The position numbers and the translations under genes were made by a program. Of a stretch of DNA of 45,200 nt, positions 21,373 through 29,177 are shown piece after piece (position 1 is the stretch's first letter; each line of letters opens with the position of its first letter). The notes beneath the pieces were generated by a model. It did no database searches. It saw only the letters and a list, made by a program, of their open reading frames with translations, and was not told the origin of the DNA. Origin of the DNA: SAR324 cluster bacterium (GTDB lineage: Bacteria; SAR324; XYD2-FULL-50-16); the NCBI GenBank assembly GCA_002401295.1, contig NVSR01000114.1:1-45200 (forward strand). The letters run 5' to 3'.

Positions 21373-21499
21373 AACCCCTCTTGTGTGGATCAAATATGAG
21401 TACACCCCCTTAGCTTCAGCTAAAAGGGCAGGTAAAAATAAGCCTTTTATGAGAAAGCTCCGTCAGTAAGGAACCGGTAGGGCTCAGGAATTCGAACGA

Positions 21500-23011
21500 T
21501 TAAAAACTATAATTTAAGGCAGCACCAAAGAGAGACAAGTCCTGAGGATTTTCTATGGGTGGTACATTATCATTGCTTGAGTAGGCTTCCCCTGCCAGGA
21601 ATATCCCCCAAAAGGTATCAAAGGTAAAATTTTCCTTCATATACCAACGCATAGTGATATCGAGCTCTGAGCCAATGGCGTTAACTTTTTTTCCTGCCTG
21701 ATTATAAACCCCTTCTGTTTTACGGAAGCGATAATAGGCAAAGTCCACTCCAAAATCCTGATTGGTTGATCGATGAGAAAAACCTAAATTTTCATAGGAT
21801 AAGTTGGATATTGAGTGCCCATCACCAAGGTTATCTTTTCCATTAAAGTAAACCAAAGCTTTCCCATGCAGTCCCCGCTGCACCGCTAAATAGGCACTGG
21901 AGTCTTGTTCCCAAATATTGCTGTCCTTATTGGTTTGCTCTGTTCCCGAGGAGCGTAATGCTTTCACTTCCAATTTCCACTCAGGCAAATAGTGGTAGTC
22001 CATCTCTAAAAATAAGAGGCTGCCTGAGATACTAGTATTACTCAGGGCCTTAACATTGCCTAATTCCTGAGTTCCCGTGTGATAGTTGCGCTTCCCCGAT
22101 AAGAAAGAATAAACAAAGTTTAAGGTAAAATCATCATTATTCCAACCCACCTTGAGGCCAGCGTACTCCACACCGGAATTATCGAAATAGACAGCGGAAC
22201 CATTATCTTTGCTGTGATTCGTGGAGTTCTCACCAGTCCAGCCCCCGTAAGCCGCCAGTGGGATATCCTTGCCACGGTAAAAGGCCCGAAAAAGTTCCAC
22301 ATTTAAGGAATATTGTTGGCGAAATTTGCTGGGGCTCCATAGATCATCAATCAGTTGCCCTGATTCAAAGACAGGGTAATCTAATTGGACCCAATAGAGA
22401 GAATCATCCACACCATCGGCTAAGCGAACACCACCAATATAATAACACCAGGTTCCGATACGACATTCTTGACTGAACCCTGTCGCCGTGCCCTGGTAAA
22501 TGAAGCCTTGACGATCTGCAATATCTACATAGTGGCGCCCGATCTTTAAGGCAGCATTAGGATTATGGTTATACTCCAGGTAAGCTTCTTCAAACATCAC
22601 CGCCATCCCGGAATCACTGGAACTATCACTTTGATCACCTGGATTTTGACTGGAATAACCCCCTGTTCCTCTAGTAATATCGGTAAACTGATTTTCCAAA
22701 GTGATGTTGACGGAAGCATTGCTATTCACCATGGATCGCAGTTTTAATTGGATCTCCTGGCCCATGATCCCAGATTTGTCCCTTTTGGGCAGGAACTGCT
22801 CGGAGCGAAAGCCCCAAAAAGCCCGATAAGAACCGCTGATTTCTACTTTGTTCTCTGGCTCCAACTTCTCTTCTCGAATCGTATACTCTCCACGTTCGAT
22901 GGGTGTGTAGTTTTGTTGTGCGAAAACCGGTTCTGCGAAGCTCAACATCCCTAAAAATAAGAGGAGTGATTGAAAATATCGGGTTGCTATTGTTTGTTTG
23001 TTGAAATTCAT
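21500..23011 (-). CDS. Outer-membrane porin-like protein (alginate-export-like)
   Basis: Signal peptide MNFNKQTIATRYFQSLLLFLGMLSFAEPVFAQ, aromatic beta-strand repeats, C-terminal GAALNYSF. Confidence 0.65.
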   Translation of the reverse strand: MNFNKQTIATRYFQSLLLFLGMLSFAEPVFAQQNYTPIERGEYTIREEKLEPENKVEISGSYRAFWGFRSEQFLPKRDKSGIMGQEIQLKLRSMVNSNASVNITLENQFTDITRGTGGYSSQNPGDQSDSSSDSGMAVMFEEAYLEYNHNPNAALKIGRHYVDIADRQGFIYQGTATGFSQECRIGTWCYYIGGVRLADGVDDSLYWVQLDYPVFESGQLIDDLWSPSKFRQQYSLNVELFRAFYRGKDIPLAAYGGWTGENSTNHSKDNGSAVYFDNSGVEYAGLKVGWNNDDFTLNFVYSFLSGKRNYHTGTQELGNVKALSNTSISGSLLFLEMDYHYLPEWKLEVKALRSSGTEQTNKDSNIWEQDSSAYLAVQRGLHGKALVYFNGKDNLGDGHSISNLSYENLGFSHRSTNQDFGVDFAYYRFRKTEGVYNQAGKKVNAIGSELDITMRWYMKENFTFDTFWGIFLAGEAYSSNDNVPPIENPQDLSLFGAALNYSF

Positions 23012-23487
23012 GAGGTATTTGTTTTTTGTTGTCAATGGTTCCGCTATCTGCTTCCTCAGCCCGGAAGGAAGTATTGGAATACGGAAGTCCGATTGCTTGC
23101 ATTGAAGTAGGAAAAATAAACGAAAACACAGATTTCCTTCGGAATTCACTTGCAGAAGTAATTTTGGCTGTTACAAATAAAGACAAATAAAAACAAAGTT
23201 CTATTTACTTTAATACTGCCGCCGAAGTGGGATAACTCCTTGGACAAACTAGGGGCTTAAAACAAGAACCTGTCTACGGTGAATCGAATTGCTTTTAATT
23301 GCAAGTCTCTATTTAGACTAATTGAGCTCTCCACAATTTTTTGTTAAACTGAAAAGGAAAGAAAGGACACTAGAAGCTATATTTAAACAAACAGATCAAA
23401 TAAAATGGTATAGCTGTTGCTTTGGGGAACAGAGCTCAATTCGAGTTCCTAAGATTATCTTGCAAATCATCTTTCCGCCGATTGTAT

Positions 23488-24924
23488 ATGGAGCCTGCAC
23501 CTGCACTCATTACGGAATACCAGATAACAGAAGGAGCGACCCTTTACAGCTCTTCCTTAGGGAATATCTTGATTGGATGTCCACCCGAAATTTTAAAAAA
23601 GCTCTTAAGTCGCCACGCCCCCATGCCGGATACAGTGGTCATTCCCGGGACCTTACAAAAATTTTCCTCCTCTCAAGCCTGTCTGGAATTTCCCTTTTAT
23701 CACTTTTTATTCATTCAGCAGGGTTTGGCCAGGGGGAAAAAGTTCAAGGTTTTTGCGCAAAAAGATGTGTGTGAGAAATTGGCGGACATGTTGCGAGTCA
23801 CTTTATTGGGACCCGATTGGGATGAAGTATTACAGGTTGAACAGCGTTTGGGAATTCCTCAGAGATTAAACCTGAAAAAGGTGAAGCAAATTTTGGCAGA
23901 AGTGCGCTTTTTAGCGCTCAAAGCCCAAGATGGACACAGCTACCTTTGTGATGAGTTAGTTACATTTATTCCCTTGGCCATCGGAGAAACCCAGGTAGTT
24001 TATCCGGCTTTTGAAAAACACCCGGAAGTACAACTCAGCCGAACGGGATTGGATCAATTTACTCTGCGTTGCAACCGCGAGTTGACTTATCAACAAGAAA
24101 TCTCTTCAGCCCAAGTGCCAAGTTATGAAATCAAGGGGATTCAAGTCGAGTCTCTAGAAAGGGAGTCTCAAAAAATATTCACCCTACGCTGCTTGGGAGC
24201 AAGTGAAGGTTTTGATGCTTCTCAACCGGCTAATGGGTACTTGTTACGTTTTCAAGGCAAGTGGTTTTTATGGGATTGCCCTGCTTTTTTGAGGAGTCAC
24301 CTTCATGCCGTGGGCCTTGAGTTCAGTGACTTGGAGGGGATTTTTATTTCCCATGTACATGAGGATCACCTGGATATCATGCAAACTCTGGAGCCGGGGC
24401 ATCAGGTACCCATTTATACCTCACCGGAAATTTTCCATTGCATGTTACTGAAGCTAAGTGCCAATTTGAATTGTGATTACGATCAGGCCCGGGCATATTA
24501 TGATTTCCATCCCATTTATGCGGATGAACCCTTTGAACTGTTCGGTGCCCAGATTGAAGTCTTTTATTCATGCCATGCTATTCCGGCTTTGGGGTTGAAC
24601 CTACGTGTACCCAACTCGGAAGGGGAATCGAGATTATTTATTTCAGGGGATCATCTGGCCCAGCGAGTGATTCAGCAATTGGCGAAAGCTGGAGTCTACA
24701 GTCCCGAGCGCTTGCAGGAACTGGAGACTCGTTTGCCGCCCACAGAAAAATACAATTTGATTCTTGTGGATTCCGGGGCCGGAATGATTCACGGAGACCC
24801 CACTGATTATTTTAAAAACCCCAATCAAGTACTCTACATGCATACGGGAAAACCAATTCAAAACATCCCGGAACATCACGGAATTTTAAAGTCCGGGCAG
24901 TGCTACTTAATTCATCCTGGATAG
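23488..24924 (+). CDS. MBL-fold metallo-hydrolase with an uncharacterised ~250-aa N-terminal region
   Basis: GIFISHVHEDHLDIMQ (HxHxDH), later FISGDH and LILVDSG. Start at MEPAPALITEY. Confidence 0.8.
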   Translation: MEPAPALITEYQITEGATLYSSSLGNILIGCPPEILKKLLSRHAPMPDTVVIPGTLQKFSSSQACLEFPFYHFLFIQQGLARGKKFKVFAQKDVCEKLADMLRVTLLGPDWDEVLQVEQRLGIPQRLNLKKVKQILAEVRFLALKAQDGHSYLCDELVTFIPLAIGETQVVYPAFEKHPEVQLSRTGLDQFTLRCNRELTYQQEISSAQVPSYEIKGIQVESLERESQKIFTLRCLGASEGFDASQPANGYLLRFQGKWFLWDCPAFLRSHLHAVGLEFSDLEGIFISHVHEDHLDIMQTLEPGHQVPIYTSPEIFHCMLLKLSANLNCDYDQARAYYDFHPIYADEPFELFGAQIEVFYSCHAIPALGLNLRVPNSEGESRLFISGDHLAQRVIQQLAKAGVYSPERLQELETRLPPTEKYNLILVDSGAGMIHGDPTDYFKNPNQVLYMHTGKPIQNIPEHHGILKSGQCYLIHPG

Positions 24925-25385
24925 GAGAACCCTTGTTACTTAGAATCTTTTTTTTGATGTGCCTGTTACCATTAGGCTTGGCGCAAGGTTCTCCCTTTCC
25001 CATCAAGGGGGAAATCTACGATGGGCAAAATCAACGTATTGGGACAGCCCATGTTTATCCAAGATATGTGGAAATCTACGATCAGTCGGACCAGCAGTTA
25101 GGGCGTGTCGGTATTCTGGTAGAGAATGGAATTGCCCGGTTATTTCTGGTACGTGGGGACAATCAAAGAAAAATCGCGGGCTACGCCAGTGGAGGTAAGA
25201 TTTTCAATAACGAAGATCAGTTAATGGGTACTTATTTTTGGACTCCCACTTACTCCTTCGTTTATCACCTGGATGGCAGTCGAGCGGGTCGAGTCAAATG
25301 CATTGCCTGGCCAAGGGTGTGTGCTGTAGGAGTAGGAGGTTACCTGTTGAAGCTTTTTGGAGCGAATGATGAAATCTCACCGTAA
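24900..25385 (+). CDS. Exported small beta-repeat protein
   Basis: Hydrophobic leader (LLRIFFLMCLLPLGLAQG) then ~20-24-aa repeats (GEIYDGQNQRIGTAHV / VEIYDQSDQQLGRVGI / GKIFNNEDQLMGTYFW). Start ambiguous; overlaps the upstream stop. Confidence 0.6.
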   Translation: MLLNSSWIGEPLLLRIFFLMCLLPLGLAQGSPFPIKGEIYDGQNQRIGTAHVYPRYVEIYDQSDQQLGRVGILVENGIARLFLVRGDNQRKIAGYASGGKIFNNEDQLMGTYFWTPTYSFVYHLDGSRAGRVKCIAWPRVCAVGVGGYLLKLFGANDEISP

Positions 25386-26181
25386 GGCTGCTGTGGCCGG
25401 AAGTTTTTATTCTGCGGATCCGGAAATTTTACAGGCGGATATTTCCCAATACCTGGCCTTGTCCACACTGCAGGCCAAAGAACCTGTTAAATTTCTGATT
25501 GTGCCCCACGCGGGTTATATGTATTCCGGGAAAATTGCCGGTGAAGCCTTTGCAGAGGTGGTGAAGGGAAATTATCGGAGAGTGATACTCTTAGGACCTT
25601 CTCACCATTTTTATTTTGAGGGCATCGTGGAATCTGATGCCTCTTTTTGGGAGACACCTCTGGGTCCCGCTAGCATTGAGAGACTGGATCATCCCGAGGT
25701 AGACATCAGAAGGGATTTTCATGATCCCGAGCACAGCCTGGAAGTGGAAATTCCCTTTTTAAAATATCTTTTGCCCCATGTGACTTTTACCCCTTTATTA
25801 CTGGCCGGGCCCCATAGTCAGGCAGCAGTGATAGCAGACTTATTACTCCAATATAATCGTGATGATACGCTTTGGGTGATCAGTTCCGACTTCAGCCATG
25901 TGGGCCCTGCTTTTGGTTATTTACCCTCTCAGGCGGGTTATGAGTCGGGCGTTGAGCTGGATCACAAAGCCTCACAAGTGATTGAGCAGGGGAAAGTCAA
26001 AAGCTTTTCCTCCTTTTTAGAACAAACCCAAGCCACGATCTGCGGTGCTTTACCCATTTTGGTGGCCATGCATATGCGAAAAGAATTAGGTTGCCCTCAT
26101 TTTCAGTTAAAAAACTATGACTGTTCCGGGCGGCAGACCGGGCATCATAACTCTGTCGGTTATGCCGCATTATTTTGTTAA
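25366..26181 (+). CDS. MEMO1-family protein (AmmeMemoRadiSam system protein B-like)
   Basis: RKAAVAGSFYSADPEIL, IVPHAGYMYSGKIAGEAF, VILLGPSHHFYFEG, VISSDFSHVG, CSGRQTGHHNSVGYAA. Confidence 0.93.
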   Translation: MMKSHRKAAVAGSFYSADPEILQADISQYLALSTLQAKEPVKFLIVPHAGYMYSGKIAGEAFAEVVKGNYRRVILLGPSHHFYFEGIVESDASFWETPLGPASIERLDHPEVDIRRDFHDPEHSLEVEIPFLKYLLPHVTFTPLLLAGPHSQAAVIADLLLQYNRDDTLWVISSDFSHVGPAFGYLPSQAGYESGVELDHKASQVIEQGKVKSFSSFLEQTQATICGALPILVAMHMRKELGCPHFQLKNYDCSGRQTGHHNSVGYAALFC

Positions 26182-26199
26182 ACTCTTAATCATTCAAGA

Positions 26200-26703
26200 A
26201 TGGCTCCAGAAAATTTTGCTCATCGACTCAAAGATTTTTCTTTATTTAAGGATTTTTCTCATAGAGATAAAGAGATAGCAGTCATAGCTTCCATTATGGA
26301 ACCGCGCCATTATAAGAAGGGGGCCTATATTTTCCGTCAAGGGGACCAAGGGAAGGAACTTTTTATTTTGACTTCCGGATCAGTGAGAGTGTGCAAAAAT
26401 ACCACACAAAATGAAGAATATACCATTGTTGATTTGAAGTCCGAGTGGAATGTTTTTTTCGGGGAAATTGCCTTGATGGACAATGATGAACGCTCCGCAA
26501 GCATTAAAGTCCTGGAAGATTGCCAGGTTTTAGTCATGAATCGGGATCAATTCAATGAATTAGGACGAGATTACCCCGAAATTTGTCTGCATGTAACCCG
26601 AGTCATTGTTAAAATTATTTGTGGGCGTTTGCGCAGTATGAACGATGATGTGATTTTACTCTTTGATGCCTTAGTGAATGAGATCCAATCGACTCAGTTA
26701 TAA
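26200..26703 (+). CDS. Cyclic-nucleotide-binding-domain protein without a DNA-binding domain
   Basis: KKGAYIFRQGDQGKELFILTSGSVRV ... FFGEIALMDNDERSASIKVLEDCQVLVMNRDQF; 167 aa, no HTH seen. Confidence 0.9.
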   Translation: MAPENFAHRLKDFSLFKDFSHRDKEIAVIASIMEPRHYKKGAYIFRQGDQGKELFILTSGSVRVCKNTTQNEEYTIVDLKSEWNVFFGEIALMDNDERSASIKVLEDCQVLVMNRDQFNELGRDYPEICLHVTRVIVKIICGRLRSMNDDVILLFDALVNEIQSTQL

Positions 26704-26816
26704 AAAAAATAGATGATTGCTTTCAACTGGGAGCTTTGAGGGAGATATGATAATTTGGTATTGCTAGGAACGTGAGGAATTACTGTAGATCAACAACGAA
26801 TAAGCATGAGGAAGTG

Positions 26817-27053
26817 ATGTTTCTAAAGTTAAAAAATTCAGGAGCTCTCGTGGATGTTCTCGATGCCAGTGAAATGGCAGACCCTTACCACGGAACCTTA
26901 CTGGGCTGCTTGCAACAAGGGGAAGACCTGCCCGATCCGGAACCTTTTAAAAAGGCCGATCTTTGTTTTTTATCTGGTGAGCCTTTACCCAGCTGTTGGG
27001 TTGATGCCCATTATCGTGATAAGGAGGTCTTTCAGCGTCTCTCTCATCGATAA
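26817..27053 (+). CDS. Short conserved-looking hypothetical protein
   Basis: MFLKLKNSGALVDVLDASEMADPYHGTLLGCLQQGEDLPDPEPFKKADLCFLSGEPLPSCWVDAHYR; resembles, from memory, short proteins often auto-named 'acetyltransferase' in cyanobacteria. Confidence 0.55.
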   Translation: MFLKLKNSGALVDVLDASEMADPYHGTLLGCLQQGEDLPDPEPFKKADLCFLSGEPLPSCWVDAHYRDKEVFQRLSHR

Positions 27054-27209
27054 ATCAGCCGACTATCCCAGGACTGATCCCTGGGATCAGTTGGTATTGT
27101 GGACTATCACATGTGATTTCTGACTGCATAGGGATAACTTCTTGCATCACGCAACTCTCCGGATCAAAGTGATTGAATATTGAGATTTTAGGTAAGAAGA
27201 GAGCAGTTC

Positions 27210-27770
27210 ATGGCAGAAGAAATCATAGAAGAAGGTGAGGATAGCAGTGAAGAGGAAGGCAGTCCGAAGAAAAATTTGCTACCCCTGATTATTATTGGAG
27301 GTGGGGTCTTTTTTTTACTGCTCAGTGCAGTGGTGGGCTATTGGTTCTTTTTTCGTACTGAAGAAGTAGGCAATAGAGCCTTTTCACAGCTTGAAACAGA
27401 ATTCCAGGCGATCAGTCAACAAGAAGCAGTACGCTTGAATGATCCACTATACGTCGATTCCCAAGTGTTCACGGTGAATCTGATTGGAGGACAGAAATAC
27501 CTGCGTATCGCCTTGAGTTTCGCCTTAGAAGACGCGGTTGCCACTCTATACCTCACTGAAAATCTTCCTATGTTGGAAGATCAGGTGCTCTCGGTGATCC
27601 AAGAGTTGACTGTGGCTGATTTGCGCTCTCGAGCGGGTATTGAATTACTAAAGTTGAGTATTCTGAGAACAGCCAATAGCATTTTTACAAATGAATTCAT
27701 TGAATTCTCTGAGAAAAAAGATCGCCTGCCCGTAAAAAGGGTATTAATCCGGCGCTTTTTTCTCAACTAA
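27210..27770 (+). CDS. FliL-like flagellar basal-body-associated protein
   Basis: N-terminal acidic tail, single TM, then VFTVNLIGGQKYLRIALSFALED...LPMLEDQVLSVIQELTVADLRSRAGIELLKLSI, the FliL pattern. Confidence 0.78.
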   Translation: MAEEIIEEGEDSSEEEGSPKKNLLPLIIIGGGVFFLLLSAVVGYWFFFRTEEVGNRAFSQLETEFQAISQQEAVRLNDPLYVDSQVFTVNLIGGQKYLRIALSFALEDAVATLYLTENLPMLEDQVLSVIQELTVADLRSRAGIELLKLSILRTANSIFTNEFIEFSEKKDRLPVKRVLIRRFFLN

Positions 27771-28321
27771 ATCACTGTTTTAAAAGAAAAGTAGCTATGT
27801 TCTTCGTCTATTGTTTGAAAATAAAACTCAATGGGGCGGGATGACTTGCGAGCCATTTCGATGAAACCTAAGCCAGCACCTTTGCTGTCCGCATCAGGTC
27901 CTAGTTTCCGTTGTTCTTTGTAGTAAGCCTTGAGTTCTTCTCGATTCATGGATTGGATCTTTTTTAGTTTTGATTCCAAACCTTTAATTCGAGTATTTTT
28001 AATTTGATTGCCGCAGACCACAAAGTATTCCCCATCCTGATAACCCACGACGATTAGCCCCCCCTTAATAAGGGACGGCTCTTTACTTTCGACTTTTATG
28101 GGAGTCGTTTCAGAGGAATAATGGAGAATATTTTGGGATTGTTCCACGAGCATGGAAAATACCTTGAGGATAGTTGAATTACTGGCCTCTTCCAATTTCA
28201 TTCTTTTACGAAGACTGTCCCCTATCTCCACCATGATTTCTTGGGATAAAGGACCGTGAAAACTAAAGAAAATCCCTTTGCTATGAAGGTATTCCTTAAA
28301 CTCATACAAATGCTCAATCAT
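27767..28321 (-). CDS. SiaB-family protein kinase (HATPase-like)
   Basis: IFFSFHGPLSQEIMVEIGDSLRKRM...VFSMLVEQSQNILHYS...GLGFIEMARKSSRPIEFYF; linked to SiaC- and SiaA-type genes. Confidence 0.82.
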   Translation of the reverse strand: MIEHLYEFKEYLHSKGIFFSFHGPLSQEIMVEIGDSLRKRMKLEEASNSTILKVFSMLVEQSQNILHYSSETTPIKVESKEPSLIKGGLIVVGYQDGEYFVVCGNQIKNTRIKGLESKLKKIQSMNREELKAYYKEQRKLGPDADSKGAGLGFIEMARKSSRPIEFYFQTIDEEHSYFSFKTVI

Positions 28322-28675
28322 TGACTGACCTCAAATTTAAAAGTCCTGACTTTTGTTACTGGTTGCTTCACTATACTGAAAAAAACTCCTAGTCTAGCTC
28401 TCCCAAGTTGCTTTTTAACTCAAACAGCCGATCTAACATGTTTATTTATCGTCTTAAACCGAAGTTTTGGTAAAAGTAAAATTTGATCACATCGGTTGTA
28501 TTGTAGATTCTTGGAGTTTGTACAGAATCAAACTCATCTCGCGGAGAAAATAGTTATTCACCTTAGTATATCACTGATTTAAAATACCTATATTCTTCTA
28601 AGAACCAAATAGTTGCCAGTGAAGCGGTAGCTACGAGAGCAGCCATTACATCTGCGCCCCCTGAGGGCCTGCCCC

Positions 28676-29062
28676 CTAACTCTTGAATTCGATTAAGTTA
28701 AAGTCAACAAAATCAAGATCTTCCTGGAATTCTTCACCATGTTCCAGAAAAATATCGTCTTCTTCATCATAGTACCAATTAATAGTAACCTCTGACATCT
28801 CTCGTGCCTTGTTATCTAATAGGTCAAAGAGATCCATTAGAACCTTGGAGGAGCTGCTATTAAAATAATCCAGTTGGATGTTTACTGTAAAAGGGATATT
28901 TCCAATTTCCACCAGGTAGCGTTTAATCCATTCAAAAACCGGCTCATAAAATTCGGCAGTATTTTCCGGATAAGACTTTCCCCGAATCTCCAAAACCTGA
29001 GAGGTAACATCGAAAAAAATCTGAGGCGTGAACTTGGTCGCGTCAATCTGTAGATTATCCAT
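28676..29062 (-). CDS. SiaC-family regulatory phosphoprotein (DUF1987)
   Basis: ATKFTPQIFFDVTSQVLEIRGKSYPENTAEFYEPVFEWIKRYL...LDYFNSSSSKVLMDLFDLLD matches the SiaC family layout. Confidence 0.87.
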   Translation of the reverse strand: MDNLQIDATKFTPQIFFDVTSQVLEIRGKSYPENTAEFYEPVFEWIKRYLVEIGNIPFTVNIQLDYFNSSSSKVLMDLFDLLDNKAREMSEVTINWYYDEEDDIFLEHGEEFQEDLDFVDFNLIEFKS

Positions 29063-29177
29063 AAGTATCGGGCTTATCTAATTTGTGCAGGTAATTTTAA
29101 TGTCATCAGCTGCAGACAAGACTAATTGGATTCAGCAAACAAAACAACAAGAAAATGAGGGAATAGGGTTCCCTCAA

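Noticed and set aside
22722-23186. 154-aa minus-strand ORF
   Set aside because: Alternate frame of the porin-like gene's 5' region, which has a convincing signal peptide in its own frame.
23322-23774. 150-aa plus-strand ORF
   Set aside because: Overlaps the MBL-fold gene in another frame; no recognisable domain.
26854-27123. 89-aa ORF overlapping the short conserved gene
   Set aside because: Alternate frame; the 26817-27053 frame has family-like sequence, this one does not.
28514-28535. Inverted repeat GAGTTTG-N8-CAAACTC in the siaB-siaC gap
   Set aside because: Real but short; expected by chance in AT-rich intergenic DNA of this length.
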